Source: Pleurotus ostreatus/Saccharomyces cerevisiae fusant (taxonomy: Eukaryota; Opisthokonta). From it: a stretch of DNA of 64,000 nt. A program made the translations under genes and the position numbers. Under the pieces are notes generated by a model. It was not told where the DNA came from, ran no database searches, and was given only the letters and a program-made list of their open reading frames with translations. Of this stretch, positions 44,541-55,753 are shown piece by piece (position 1 is the first letter of the stretch; the number at the start of each line of letters is the position of its first letter). The stretch spans positions 1-64,000 of the forward strand of contig JAMQCK010000062.1 of NCBI GenBank assembly GCA_024196135.1, given 5' to 3'.

Positions 44541-45494
44541 AGGTAGGACCATTGACATTCAGCCTTGGCGCATTCCCTGACTACCGTTTTTAGCAGCTGT
44601 TTCTCTTCGTTAAATCTCGTTCGCCTGACCCGCTCTGATGCGCTTCTTGTGCTACTGTATATCCTATGGACCTGATTTTTGTGGTTTGTTATAATCTTAT
44701 CGCCGCGATTGAATTGTGTACGAGCGCGATCTTCGATTGTATGCTGTAGCTAATAATACTAGCAGTCGAAGAGCGCCTGTCGAAGCTGGGCATCGTATCG
44801 TGACCTGGCTTCATGAAGGTACGTATAACTCACTGAATGACAGACAATCTGTAGGGAGGGTAGAGCGGCAGCGACCGTCAAGCGTCTTCGGTGATCGTAC
44901 GGAACTGCTTGTCTGCGCCTTCGCAGGCCTTACCTCTTTTGGTCAGTTTGGATCACTTCCTTTGCCCCAATCTGTGGGCACAGTCATCCTTTTCTCTACT
45001 GAATGCCCCACCAGAGTCCCCACGTCGTCTTCCGGAATCATGTTTAACGAGTTATGGCTTTCGTGGCGCCGCTGTATGACAAGCTGAATGATACTTCTCG
45101 AGCATGCAACGCGCGTGGCCCGATAATTTCGCTCTCAACACGTTGTCGGTTTCTCGGTCTTGTACGTTGTCGGTATCCGCAGCCTTGACTGCACCTCGTT
45201 GTAATCGTTCACAGACCCAGTCGGGAGAGCAACGTTCCGTGGCGAGCTTGCAGTCGGTGGTCGCTTCCCGAGTGCTACATGCACGAAATCTGTGGCTCAT
45301 GAGGTGCGTCGCATTTTTTTTCCTCGACAACTCACTGTCGGTTCAAGCACCAGCCATGTCCAAGGCAATAGTCCGATAATCGTTGTCTGCCTTGTCGGTA
45401 CTGGGATCGTTGTCGTCTGTCGTCAATCTTGATATAGCTGGTTGGGCTGGTACATAAACCATGCCTCCCCTCGCCAGACCTCTCTCAGGACGCT
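44541..45494. other. Intergenic region between genes E and F
   Basis: Plus-strand ORFs at 44716-45087 and 45104-45379 have no domain. The stretch carries two TTGTCTGC sites and several related CGTTGTCGG elements (about 45139, 45166, 45409). Confidence 0.45.
44909..45390 (+). promoter_or_regulatory. TTGTCTGC sites and CGTTGTCGG variants upstream of gene F
   Basis: Exact copies are at 44909-44916 and 45383-45390, the latter 105 bp before the gene F ATG. Between and after them, ACGTTGTCGG-type variants occur two or three times. Density and placement match the other family promoters. Confidence 0.4.
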
Positions 45495-47024
45495 ATGTCA
45501 TACTCCGTATACGCGCCACGAGCTTCGTCGCCGAGAGCTGAGGAGCTTCAATGCCTCTACGACGCATACAAATGGCCCTCGTCGTATGCGTATGATCAGC
45601 CGCCGCTCCGTCACGCCCCTTCATCCTCGCATGGAAGTCTTCGCTCCGCGGTCGCACCTACTGGAGGTGCCTTCCCTGAGGCTCCTGAACAGACCAACTT
45701 CGGGGAGGAGCTTCGGTCGTGGCCAGTTCAGTCCAGAGGTTCGTCCTGCGGTCATTCAACATCTCATACCTAATGTTGCCTGCGCCCAGATTCTTATGGT
45801 CTCGTCAACGGGGGTTGGTTCGATGGTAGCGCTTATCCAGAGAACGCGCAAGCGGCAGCAGCTCATAGTAGGTTCACAATGGCGACCTCAGTCTCAACCC
45901 GCCCTAACGAGCACAGCTTGGCAGAGTCCGGGGAGCGAGTTTCTCGCTGACCACTGCTCCCCCAACCAATCCAACATCCCCTCTTGGGACGGGCAAAACT
46001 GGCTCTCCCCCTACGGCGTTCCCGAGGTGTACTGGCGTAAGGACACGATGGGCAGCATCACTCGGGTCGCTGGGCCAAGCTATGGTCCTCGAGTCAACGC
46101 GACCGGCGGCATCGATCCCTCCACCTTCCCTTCACCCGCCAGCGCTCTCAGGCCAGCGAGCCGTCCTTCCCTGAACCCCGTATACTATACCCATTCATTG
46201 CACGCCATTGACGAGCACATTGATCCTCTTTACACCGGTGCTAACGACTTCATGTCGCGCACTCCTGGGCACGTAGACGGGATGGCCGATGCACAGCTTG
46301 CTTCCGGGCCTGCATCGTTCGTCTCGCAGGACAAGTACCATACCGATGGGCATGTCGCCATTAGGCCTGGCGGCGGGCCATTTGACTCGGCTCTCGTCGA
46401 TGGCCTTGTCGAGACCTTCAACAACGCGAGTGGCTTTTCACCAGCTTCGCAATTCCCCGTCAACATGCAGGTCGCCGCAGACGTCGGCCTTGACAGCCAA
46501 ATCCTTATCCATCCCTCCTTTTCCGTGCCTTCGACGATGCAAACCAACGGGGCGCATGTCAGCGGACTCAACGGCAGCGCTGATCACTCTTGCTCCGTCG
46601 CTGCGTCAGAGAGCCCACCCTACACCTCTCCATCGCCGATCGCGACAAGCTCGGCGGCGGTTACACCCTGCGCCATGCCTACGGACCCGCCTCTTCAAAT
46701 CAAACGCCCAACCGTGTCGACGGACGGCCGAATGCGTGGCGCGAGCAAACGCCGCACCAGTCTTGCGAACGTCGTTTGCCCTATACCCTCCTGTGGAGCC
46801 GTTTTCACCAGGAAGGCGCATCTCAAAGGTAAGTCCTTCCAGGCCTGCATGGGGGTCGGCCCATAAATGATGTGGTGGTCGCAGAACATATGCAGGCGCA
46901 CGAAGACAAGAGGGCGTACATCTGTCCAATGGAATGCTGCCGCAAGACGGGGTTCAATACATATGGGAACCTCAAGAGTCATCTGCAGCGTATTCATAAG
47001 TGCGTGCGCCTACGTTTTCCATAA
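45495..47024 (+). CDS. Two-finger C2H2 zinc-finger protein (gene F)
   Basis: Four exons, 45495-45738, 45790-45867, 45917-46828 and 46885-47024, code for 457 aa, with all introns in phase 1. It is the longest member. The N-terminal about 390 residues are Ser/Pro/Tyr-rich and disordered (start MSYSVYAPRASS). Finger 1 begins CPIPSC (core FTRKAHLK) and is split by intron 46829-46884 at the family position. Finger 2 begins CPMECC with FNTYGNLKSH and has one extra residue between Cys and Phe. A GTGCGT directly after the last finger could be a donor for a further exon, so the C-terminus is slightly uncertain. Probably a nuclear regulator; targets unknown. Confidence 0.78.
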
Positions 47025-47323
47025 AACTATTGAACTGAGGCCAGTTCAGACTTCGAATGCGGAAGGGTGCCGATGGCCTCCCCGTATATACGAATCTTCA
47101 GGCTCCCGGTCATGCACCGTAGTTATATCATTCCTCGAATTGCCGCAATGCTGATATGTGGACCGCTTGCGATGTGACTTACCATTGCGATGAGTGTCGA
47201 CGACCGTGCATTACTCTGCTCATTGATTCAGGACTGGCTGTCGAAATTGTCTAAGCTCTTGAATATATTTTTCAGGACGACGCCGCGTATGAGACAAAGC
47301 GCCTCGCGCGATTGTTACATTAT

Positions 47324-48356
47324 CTAACTTGCCTCTTCGGCCTCCGCTCCCTCGCTATCCTCGCTATCTTCGTCATCTTCGATAGGTAAAATCTTGTACT
47401 CTCGATACTTCTTGATACGCGGAGGTCCTGCGAACGGACGAGCCGGGAGTTGCAGTCGCAAGAGGATGGTTTTCCCGACGACGAAGTCGACAATGGAGCC
47501 ATCGTCGGCGCAGAAGGTCTCGGTGGCCCCTTCTGGCCATTCGGATTTCTTGAGGTCGAAGCAACAGCCCTCCTCTATCGAGGCGAGACGGATCTTGTCA
47601 CCATCGTCATAGGAGTAAATCTTCAAGTTGGAAGGCCGCAGTTGAGGCTTGCCGGTTTTATTGTCCATGAAGTTCCAGCAGACGAGTCGTGTGTTATCCA
47701 GGCAGCCAGTCCAGAGACGTATGTGGTACGTGCGGCCGGGTATCGGGATATCACGAATGGAGGGGTCGTCGGGACGAGGAGTTCCCTGCAAAGATTATCG
47801 TTAGACACCGCACGTAGATTGGTGCCAGCGACGTACCCCAATGACATCGGCCTTCTCGGATAACACTCGCATGAATTTCCTTCCTAGCTCGACGCTGCCA
47901 AACTCGGCCATGTGCGACGCATCCACCATCTCCTCGCTCCAGTTCACAAGGCGCTCCTGTCCTTTGTGTGAGGTGACTGGGGCACCCGGTTGAATCGCGG
48001 TGCCCTGCGGGATGGCATGATTCTGCATGTAGCTGTAGTGACTGGCATAGACAGGCGCTTCTGCGCCCTCGGGCAGAGTCCCGTTCAACGCTTGTCTCAT
48101 CCTAGCACTGGCTGCAGCGAACTCCGGGGAAGTCAGATCAGTAGGAACGTGGCCTGGCACTGTACAGGTCCGATACAGTTCTTCAAGCTCGCTCAAAGGC
48201 TGAGGCTTCGCCTTGGGTTTACGCTGCTGGTTCTGAAAGTGGCTCGCTTTGGGTGTTTTACGCTTCGCATGGTAGCGAACGGCCCCGGAGTGCTCGTGCG
48301 CCTTCAATGCGTTGCCTGGCACGGCGAACAGTCGTATTGGTCCTTTCTATAGGCAT
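47324..48356 (-). pseudogene. Paralogue U1 of an acidic-tailed protein family, frameshifted N-terminus
   Basis: The gene parallels U2 and U3: one phase-0 intron (47786-47836), the same core blocks (SHYSYMQNHAIPQGT, GSVELGRKFM, DDPSIRDIPIPGRTYHIRLW, RPFAGPPRIKKYREYKILP) and an acidic tail. The expected start at 48356 (MPIERTNTTVRRARQR) aligns with the starts of U2 and U3. It is in a different frame from the rest, since exon 47837-48356 is 520 nt rather than a multiple of three, and no intron can repair it. A one-base indel near 48300 is the simplest reading. Either this copy is disrupted, or it starts further in, or the base is a sequence error. The family is not one I recognise. Confidence 0.6.
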
Positions 48357-48702
48357 GATAAAAGCAAGCAGCGTCTTGTGAGGTGTCGAGCGAGCAGTTG
48401 TTGATGGTTGAGAGCAAGAAGCGTTTTGATGCCGCGGTGGCAAATTCCCGCGGAAATATACACGTGATCACAAGCGCATTTCCTTTTTTGTCACAATAGC
48501 CACTCAACCCCTTCGTGGCAATTGCAACTCGTTTGTGCTCAGTAATCCCTCCATATACAGCACATCTTACGCGTGAAATGCCTATTTCTGTCCTGCCGTA
48601 GCCCTTTACTTGCGGGAGTCGGGAACTGCTGCGAGCACAGAGAGTTTGTTGTCATTCGCAAGTGGTACAGTATGCTTTAAGCGCGTCGCGCAAAAGTAGA
48701 AT
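48357..48702. other. Spacer between U1 and U2
   Basis: It holds the U1 promoter and U2 3' flank. No feature is supported. Confidence 0.5.
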
Positions 48703-49771
48703 TCAGTGTTCCTCTTCCTCGTCACCGCTGTGCTTCTCGCCCTCCTCCTCGTCATCCTCGTCGTCCTCAATAGGCAAGATCTTGTGCTCCCGATACTTCT
48801 TGATGCGCGGAGGTCCTGCGAACGGACGAGACGGCAGCTGTAGTCGCAAGAGCATGGTCTTTCCGATGATAAATTCGACGACAATACCGTCCTCAGCGCA
48901 GAACGTCTCTGTCGCGCCTTCCGGCCACTTGGACTTCTTCAGATCGAAGTTGCAGCCTTCCTCCAACGAGACAAGGCGTGTTTTCTCGCCTTCAAAGTGA
49001 GCGTAGATCTTCAGGTTGGATGGCCGCAGTCGAGGTTTGCCGGTCTTGCTATCGATGAAGTTCCAGCAGACTAGTCGCGATTGATCCATGCCACCGGTCC
49101 ATAGTCGGAGGTGGTACGTGCGGCCGGGAATTGCGATGGTGCGAATGGATGGATCGTCCGGGCGGGGCGTCCCCTGAGAGGTGCACTTATTAGACAACGA
49201 CAGCCCAGCACAAGCGATATATTTGACGCACCCCAATGGTGTCCGCATTCTCGGTAACATGACGCAGCCACTTCCTCCCCAGCTCAACGCTGCCGAATTC
49301 TGCCAAAAGCGCGAGGTCCGTCGTCTCCTCACTCCATAGAATATTGCGTTTTGTGCCTCCGTTCGAAGTCGCCGGGGCGCCGGCCGGGATGACGGTACCC
49401 TGCGGGATGCGATACTGTTCGGGGAGGTAGCTGTAGTGACTTGCGTAGACGGGCGGTTCTGTGCCCTCGGGTAGAGTCCCGTCCCAAGCCTGTTCCATTC
49501 TCGTGCAGGCCGCGTCAAACTCGGGAGTGTCCAGGTCGCCGACGACGTGACCTGGTACGACGCAAGACAGAAACATCTGCTCGTACTCGCTCACAGGTTC
49601 AGAATCGGTGTTGTTCTTTCTCTGCTTCGCTGGAGGAGGTTCTGATGAAACTGTCTTCTGCTTCGTGGAGTGGCGGACAACCCGCTCCTCGGGAGCATTT
49701 GAGTGTCCGACGCGCGATTGCACGCGCTGCCTAGCTTGACGCGTCACTTGATTTGCTCCTTCTTTGGGCAT
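48703..49771 (-). CDS. Acidic-tailed protein of unknown function (U2)
   Basis: Two exons, 49232-49771 and 48703-49173, code for 336 aa. I do not recognise the family. It has a basic N-terminus (VTRQARQRVQSR), an invariant CVVPGHV, a Tyr/Pro block (PPVYASHYSYLPEQYRIPQG), GSVELGRKWLR, and a second-exon domain with PSIRTIAIPGRTYHLRLWTG and RLVCWNF. The Asp/Glu-rich C-terminus (DDEDDEEEGEKHSGDEEEEH) is reminiscent of histone chaperones and other nuclear proteins, but that is only inference. No signal peptide or membrane segment is seen. It is a close paralogue of U3 (52223) and, more distantly, of U1. The stop of D1 lies 221 bp beyond its ATG. Confidence 0.8.
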
Positions 49772-49991
49772 AGCAGCAGCAAGTGGCAGCTAGTGAGACG
49801 TTGGAAGAACGCGGTGTTGAAGGTCGAGAGGAAGTGCCGAGCCAGCCTTTGATGACTACGTTCTGCGGCAATCATTTCACGTGTATGTCTCCCACGATGT
49901 CACAAAGCTTTCCTATTCTGTAACAACAGCCGCGCAGCCTCTTCCCACTCTTACTCTTACTTGCTTGTGATCAGTACTACAGATTTCTTTC

Positions 49992-50826
49992 CTAGACCAA
50001 GCCATGAACGGCCGCAAACTCATCATCGTCCTGATCCTTCGCGCGCATCTCTAGCCCCATCTGAATCATCTTCGCCGCAGGCTCACCCGCAAGCTGCGCA
50101 ACGAAGGCGTTGGCCATATCCATGCCTGTGATTGTTCGTCAGCGCCCTGACATAATTCGCGTTGTCTGCAAAGGAGTGCACGACAACAAGCACTCTCCAA
50201 GTCTCACTCACCTGCAGTAACACCCGAGCTCGTCCAGAACTTGCCGTCGACGACCCAGCGAGCGCGCGCGACCCAGTCAATGTTGCGCGAGGCCGTATCC
50301 GCGACCATGGCCTTGAACATGAACTTGTTGCCCGTGGCGCGCTTGCCGTCGAGGGCGCCCGTGCGCGCAAGGATCCAGGAGCCCGTACACACGGTCAGCA
50401 CATACTTTGCGCCGGGAACCTGGCGGACGAGGAAATCCGTCAACTCCTGCGGGACGTCCGGCGGGCCTGGAAGATACGTTAGCTCGGCCATTCACAGCCT
50501 CTCATCGCCCCTCCCGCGCCCTCAAAGCAGCCCAACTTACCTCCCGGTATCAACAAAATATCAAAGTGCTCCTTCGCCTCCCCATAGGTCTTATCTGGCG
50601 TCATCCGCGGGCCCGCCTCGCCAGAAAAGCCCGGCGCCACGGGCTCGAGCGTGTGCGAGAGGTATACGAAGGGCCCGAGCGTGGGCAGGGCGTCCGCTTG
50701 CTCCTTGAAAATGAAGGGCTTGACTTTGTCGGAGAGCGCGGCGAGGAACTCGATGGGGCCCTGATAGTCGAGGGCGGTGAGCTTGGGGTAGAGGCAGACG
50801 GCGACAGAGAGGGATGGGGAGGACAT
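49992..50826 (-). CDS. DJ-1/PfpI family protein (D1)
   Basis: Three exons, 50541-50826, 50212-50466 and 49992-50125, code for 224 aa. The DJ-1/PfpI glutamine-amidotransferase-like fold is marked by the nucleophile elbow LTVCTGSWILARTG (Cys about residue 125) and the preceding FDILLIPGG. The N-terminal block LTALDYQGPIEFLAAL resembles isonitrile hydratase-type members. Members of this superfamily act as deglycases, chaperones, hydratases or transcription-factor domains. Here no extra domain is attached and the reaction is unknown. The paralogue D2 at 54855 has the same length and near-identical first and last exons, plus one extra intron. Confidence 0.87.
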
Positions 50827-52222
50827 GGTGGTGGGCTTTGAATGAAGAGGTGCGAGGTTTTGTTTCTGAGGATGAGGGATTGAAAGTGCGACGAGTTGGC
50901 GCTGGCGGTTTTGAGTATAGACGAAGATGAGGGGGTTTATATGGTCGTCCCTCCCCGCGTTCTAACGCCGGTGCGAGATCGCCAACTGTATACCCATCAC
51001 CTGCCTATCACCAGCAGGTCAGATTCTGAACAACGGCGGGCACCCATGCCCGAGTCCAAGTCGTGTGGTCGTCTGCCGCGCCGCTGCGCGTCAGTGCGGC
51101 AGCAGCGACGTCGAGTCGCCCGTGGGCATTTCTCGTGAAAGGTATTGCTTGAAGCGCAGTCTATGACGCTTCTCGGAGGAGTTCGAATCACGACTTGGGG
51201 AGGTCCCGCAACTCCCCGAGGACGTGTACGCCCTCCGCGGAGGCGGTCGGGGTGATGCGCTACTCGGTGGTGGAGGTCTAGAGGTTGTTGTCAACGATAC
51301 GCCAAATAACGTAGCTTCTTGTGATGCCGGGAGGCTGCGCGTCGTACCGGCAGCACCCAAAGTCGGGGACAGGTAGGTGTTATGAAGCTGCCTGGAGGTG
51401 AGGAACGTTCAGGCTGAGCATCTACTTGGCATCTGCATCATCCGCTCGAGCTCGGAACCGGTGAGGCTGCCGGGGACGACCCGGGTCTGGCAGGTTGGTT
51501 GGACGAAGACAGATTTGCGCTGGGTGGAAATTACTGACCTGTTCCCCATCTTCGGAATCTTCTCTCCTTTCTCGCCCTCGTCATTTCTAATCTCCTCGAT
51601 GGTACGCTCGATGTAGTCCCACACCCGCGTCCGCACAGGTTTGTCGCCGAGTAGCTTGTCAAGTGACGAAGCTTCTTCCCGCAGCTCGGGCAGATGAAGT
51701 CGCGCTGCGTCCGGATACACTCCTCGCATCACGAGTGCCGCGACGGAGGGAGCGGATACATACCACAAGCTGGCAGTGGCTCTGCCGGTCGTGCTCAACG
51801 ACGACGGCACGGCTGCCCCATGTACCACCAGTTGCTCCCGCGTCTGCGCTAACATTGTTTTGAGGGATGACCCATCGTTATCCGCGCAGACTCCTGACTC
51901 TTCTGCTTGTCCTCGAGGATTCCTTCCGGCTCCGCGAACTGACTGATCTTCGTCTCGAGCTGCGCGAGCGTGTGGGCGAACAATTGCTAGGATTGATCAT
52001 TTAGCGATTTCATAGTCTGACAGTGTTTCGTAGGGTACAGCCAGGTACCCATTTACATCCGTTTGCAGCGTATATACTTGAAAGCGAGCTCGATAGCTGA
52101 TAAATATATGGACAAGATATCGTGAGTAGATTGCCGGCACGCGCAGCATGCAACAGCACTGGGAGGTCAACCGTCAGCATACGGCGAAGGGCCACTGTAT
52201 GACTGACTCACGCACCTGGCGT
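50827..52222. other. Region between D1 and U3, with duplicated 5' flank
   Basis: The first about 300 bp resemble the flank of D2 (55754-56060), including a TATAAA element read on the minus strand near 50937 and a plus-strand start MPESK at 51048 whose frame soon closes. A separate minus-strand ORF lies at 51409-51855. Confidence 0.5.
51409..51855 (-). CDS. Possible gene fragment, unknown function
   Basis: An ATG-initiated frame of 148 codons includes a plausible helical segment (VRTRVWDYIERTIEEIRNDE). A GTCAGT donor near 51538 with acceptor CTGCCAG about 50 nt later would give a short Ser-rich C-terminus. Upstream on the same strand, another frame at about 51860-51990 has a similar coiled-coil look (LAQLETKISQFAEPEG). 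No family is recognised; it may be part of a larger or decayed gene. Confidence 0.3.
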   Translation of the reverse strand: MLAQTREQLVVHGAAVPSSLSTTGRATASLWYVSAPSVAALVMRGVYPDAARLHLPELREEASSLDKLLGDKPVRTRVWDYIERTIEEIRNDEGEKGEKIPKMGNRSVISTQRKSVFVQPTCQTRVVPGSLTGSELERMMQMPSRCSA

Positions 52223-53302
52223 TCATTCCTCCTCTTCCTCGTCGTCGTTCGCTGCCTCGCCTTCCTCCTCCTCGCTATCGTCCTCGTCATCTTCGATGGG
52301 TAATATTTTGTACTCCCGATACTTCTTGATGCGCGGAGGTCCGGCGAACGGACGAGACGGTAGTTGTAATCGCAGGAGGGTGGTTTTTCCAATCATGAAG
52401 TCGACGACGGTGCCGTCTTCGACGCAGAAGGTCTCGGTGGCCCCTTCTGGCCACTCGGACTTCTTGAGGTCGAAGCGGTAGCCTTCCTCTAACGAGGCGA
52501 GACGCGTCTTCTCGCCATCACAGTAGCCGTAGATCTTGAGGTTGGTGGGTCGTAGCCTGAGCTTGCCGGTTTTGGTGGTGATGAAGTTCCAGCAGACCAA
52601 TCGTGATTGATCCATGCCACCAGTCCACAGGCGGATGTGGTACGTACGACCAGGAATCGGGATTTCGCGAATAGACGGGTCGTCCGGGCGGGGTGTGCCC
52701 TACGTAATAACACCGTCAGACAACTGCGTCGTATGGGAACATAATTTGTGACGCACCCCGATGGTATCTGCACCCTCAGTAACAGAACGCAGCCACTTCC
52801 TCCCCAGCTCAACGCTACCAAACTCAGCCAGCAGCGCGAGATCCGTCGTCTCCTCGCTCCAGTTGATGTTGCGCGAGGTGCCACCGTGCGAGGTCACCGG
52901 GACACCTGGCGGAATGACGGTACCCTGCGGGATGCGATACTGCTCCGGTAGATAGCTGTAGTGTGTGGCGTACACGGGCGGTTCCGTGCCCTCCGGTAGA
53001 GTACCTTCCCAGGCCTGTTCCATTCTCCTGCAGGCCGCATCGAACTCGGGAGTATCCAGATCGGTGACGACGTGCCCTGGCACTACGCAAGACAAGAACC
53101 TCTTCTCGTACTCGCTAAGGGGCGGCGAGGAGGCTCTCTTCTTGGCAGACTTCTTGGATGGCTTGCGGGTTTTGGCGGCCTGTTTGTTTGCAGGAGCAGC
53201 CGCGACCGACTTCTGCGAAGCCTTTCTGGCAACTACTTCATCGGAACGCTGAGCGCGTTGCCGCGCCTGGCGTGTTACTCGAGTGGTCTCGTTCTTGGGC
53301 AT
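52223..53302 (-). CDS. Acidic-tailed protein of unknown function (U3)
   Basis: Two exons, 52757-53302 and 52223-52699, code for 340 aa. It has the same architecture as U2: N-terminus MPKNETTRVTRQARQRAQR, a Lys-rich stretch (RKPSKKSAKKR), CVVPGHVVTDLDTPEFDAA, TLPEGTEPPVYATHYSYLPE, then after the phase-0 intron 52700-52756 PSIREIPIPGRTYHIRLWTG and RPFAGPPRIKKYREYKILP. It ends with a run of Asp/Glu. Basic start and acidic end suggest nucleic-acid or histone association, which is inference only. The tail and N-terminal linker vary most among U1-U3, while the central and second-exon blocks are nearly fixed. Confidence 0.8.
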
Positions 53303-54854
53303 CGGGATGCAAGAAGTGATGGAGGGGTGCGCGGAGTAGGTTGAAAACCAGTCGTGAGATGAAGGTAGGTGGAGAATCGTGATAAGCCGCCTCGAGCGTT
53401 TGTGATGCATCAAAACAAACACACGACCACAATCAACAAATCGGTCACGTGATCTCTCAGACGCTGTCCCCCACTTCTTAGGTCCTCGTTCGTCGCTCAC
53501 CAGCACGCTATACATATATTCGTCTGAGCTCTGAAATTGAAAGTTCCGCAAACATAACATTTATAGTACATATGAAAATTCATGTGTTCGAGAAGAGGTG
53601 ATCAGTCCGATTACGATTGGAGGTGGCGAAGCGCTGACTGCTGATGTGCAGACCCGCGGCTTCTCGTCCGGTAGTCAATGGCAAACTGACGACTATATAT
53701 CAGCAACCACACAGGAAGACAATTACTGATGTATTCTCACCTAATCTTGGACGAACATTGGGCCGAGTTCAGCGCGAGCTCAGTATCCAGCTCGCCAATT
53801 CTGCACCTGCGTGGACCACACTAGGTTGCGAAACGATCGCTTGGCAATTGCAGGGCGATCGATTTTGGCCAATATAGCGGTGCCCCGTCGCGTATGCTTA
53901 TAATAATGCATTTTGCGGTTGCGATGAATCATCGTCGCTCGGATTTTGTGGTGCCAGCGAAGGGTGAAGCCGTATGCTAACACCGGAGGGCGCGGAGCAC
54001 CGTTCGCGAGGGGAGGGTTGAGGTCTGGTACCAAGCGATGGTGCGCTTGCAAAATGACCACTGGTGGCGCAGGCCCTAGCGGCGGCCACCTTCCAAAATC
54101 GCGAACGACGACGGGCGGCGGAAGCGGATGAGGGCGCCATTCCAGCTGGCCCACTTGCGGGTTCATCCGATAAGACTCTCTGTACATGAAGACAATCCTT
54201 CCCGCCATGCATTGCGACACGAGTCGGTCCGCCCCCTGAAGCGGCGTTCCGTTCTGTTGGATGCGCTTGTTGAACATGATGTCAGTCTGTGCACGACCGA
54301 CGCAGAATTTGCCGGTGGCTCCGAGCATGCCGTTGCGTCCCATGAGTGCGATAGCGATGTGGGCGAAAGTTGGTGTGTACCTATCCACCGCCCTTGAGCG
54401 CCGGTATAAATATCGTCGCGGCGTTGCCTATTCACACGGAGCAGACGACGGCGTACTCACGAGAACAACTGCGATTGAATGCATACTTCCGTCCAATGCT
54501 CGACTTACCGTAATGGCCTGAATGCAGAAGACGGGAAAGCACTGGTCAATCAAGCTTCGCGGAACCAAAGTGATGGAACAACGGACTTGCCATTCTGGGA
54601 ACAATAAGAATTACGAGTTTGGAACAATAAACACTTTCGCTTGGAACAATTATCTTGCCGCCTCCTCTGCGGGCCTCGCTTGGTAGACGACGCCCGCATC
54701 AGAAAAGTGGGTCACTGGGAAGGAGAATGCGTTGCTGATCGGGTGTACGTGAAGCTGGAATTGCAGTGCTCATGGCAGCGTATGGAACTTCCTATGAACA
54801 ATTAGATATGTTCGGTTGAGATGTGCGGTTGAGCGGACGTCGCCGACTTACGAT
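53303..54854. other. Region between U3 and D2, no confident gene
   Basis: This spacer is 1.5 kb, against 0.2 kb between U2 and D1, so about 1.3 kb is extra relative to the other unit. A minus-strand ORF at 53780-54388 (203 codons) starts with GTG and has no recognisable domain; 53523-53720 is AT-rich. Confidence 0.4.
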
Positions 54855-55753
54855 TTACACCAGACCATGTATAGCCGCAAACTCGTCGTCGTCCTGGCCC
54901 TTCGCGCGCATCTCCAGCATCGCCTGGATCATCTGCGCCGTTGGCTCGCCCGCAAGCTGAGCGACGAAGGCGTTCGCCATATCCATGCCTGTTGTTCGAC
55001 GTCAGCATCAATTCGCAGGCTTGTGTTCCCGCCGCAGAGACCCTTCACCCAGACTGGGAAGCTCGAGAGAGAAGCTCACCTGCAGTCACACCCGAGCTTG
55101 TCCAGAACTTGCCGTCGACCACCCAGCGAGCGCGCGCGACCCAGTCAATGTTGCGCGAGGCCGTGTCCGCGAGCATGGCCTTGAACATGAACTTGTTGCC
55201 TGTAGCACGCTTTCCGTCCAGCGCGCCAGTGCGCGCGAGGATCCAGGAGCCTTAGGACAAACGTCAGTCAGACTCGCTCTTGGAAAAGTCGAAGGAAAGC
55301 ATACGTACCAGTGCACACGGTCAGCACATACTTCGCACCAGGAACCTGGCGGACGAGGAAGTCGGTCAACTCCTGCGGGACGTCCGGGGGACCTGGAAAA
55401 TATATTAGCTCGGCCTTTTACAGCGTCTCGTCCGCCCCTCCCGCGCCCTCAAAGCAGCCCAACTCACCTCCCGGCACCAACAAGATATCGAACTGCTCCT
55501 TGGCTTCCCCGTAAATCTTGTCGGGCGTCATCCTCGGGCCTGCCTCGCCCGAGAAACCCGGCGCCACGGGCTCGAGCGAGTGCGAGAGGTAGACGAAGGG
55601 GCCGAGCGTGGGCAGGGCGTCGGCCTGCTCCTTGAACATGAAGGGTTTAGCCTTGGCGGAGAGCGCGGCGAGGAACTCGATGGGGCCTTGGTAGTCGAGG
55701 GCGGTGAGGTTGGGGTAGAGGCAGATGGCGACGGAGAGGGAGGGGGAGGCCAT
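54855..55753 (-). CDS. DJ-1/PfpI family protein (D2)
   Basis: Four exons, 55468-55753, 55309-55392, 55080-55250 and 54855-54988, code for 224 aa, the same length as D1. The elbow motif LTVCTGSWILARTG is recreated across intron 55251-55308, which splits the codon two residues after the nucleophile Cys. D1 has no intron there. FDILLVPGG and LTALDYQGPIEFLAAL are conserved. First and last coding exons have the same lengths as in D1 (286 and 134 nt). The function is unknown beyond the superfamily. The promoter carries a TATAAA element (minus strand, near 55857) in a stretch like that of D1. Confidence 0.87.

Noticed and set aside
53780..54388. 203-codon minus-strand ORF between U3 and D2 as a gene
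   Set aside because: It starts with GTG and lacks domain, splice or promoter support; noted only as content of the spacer.
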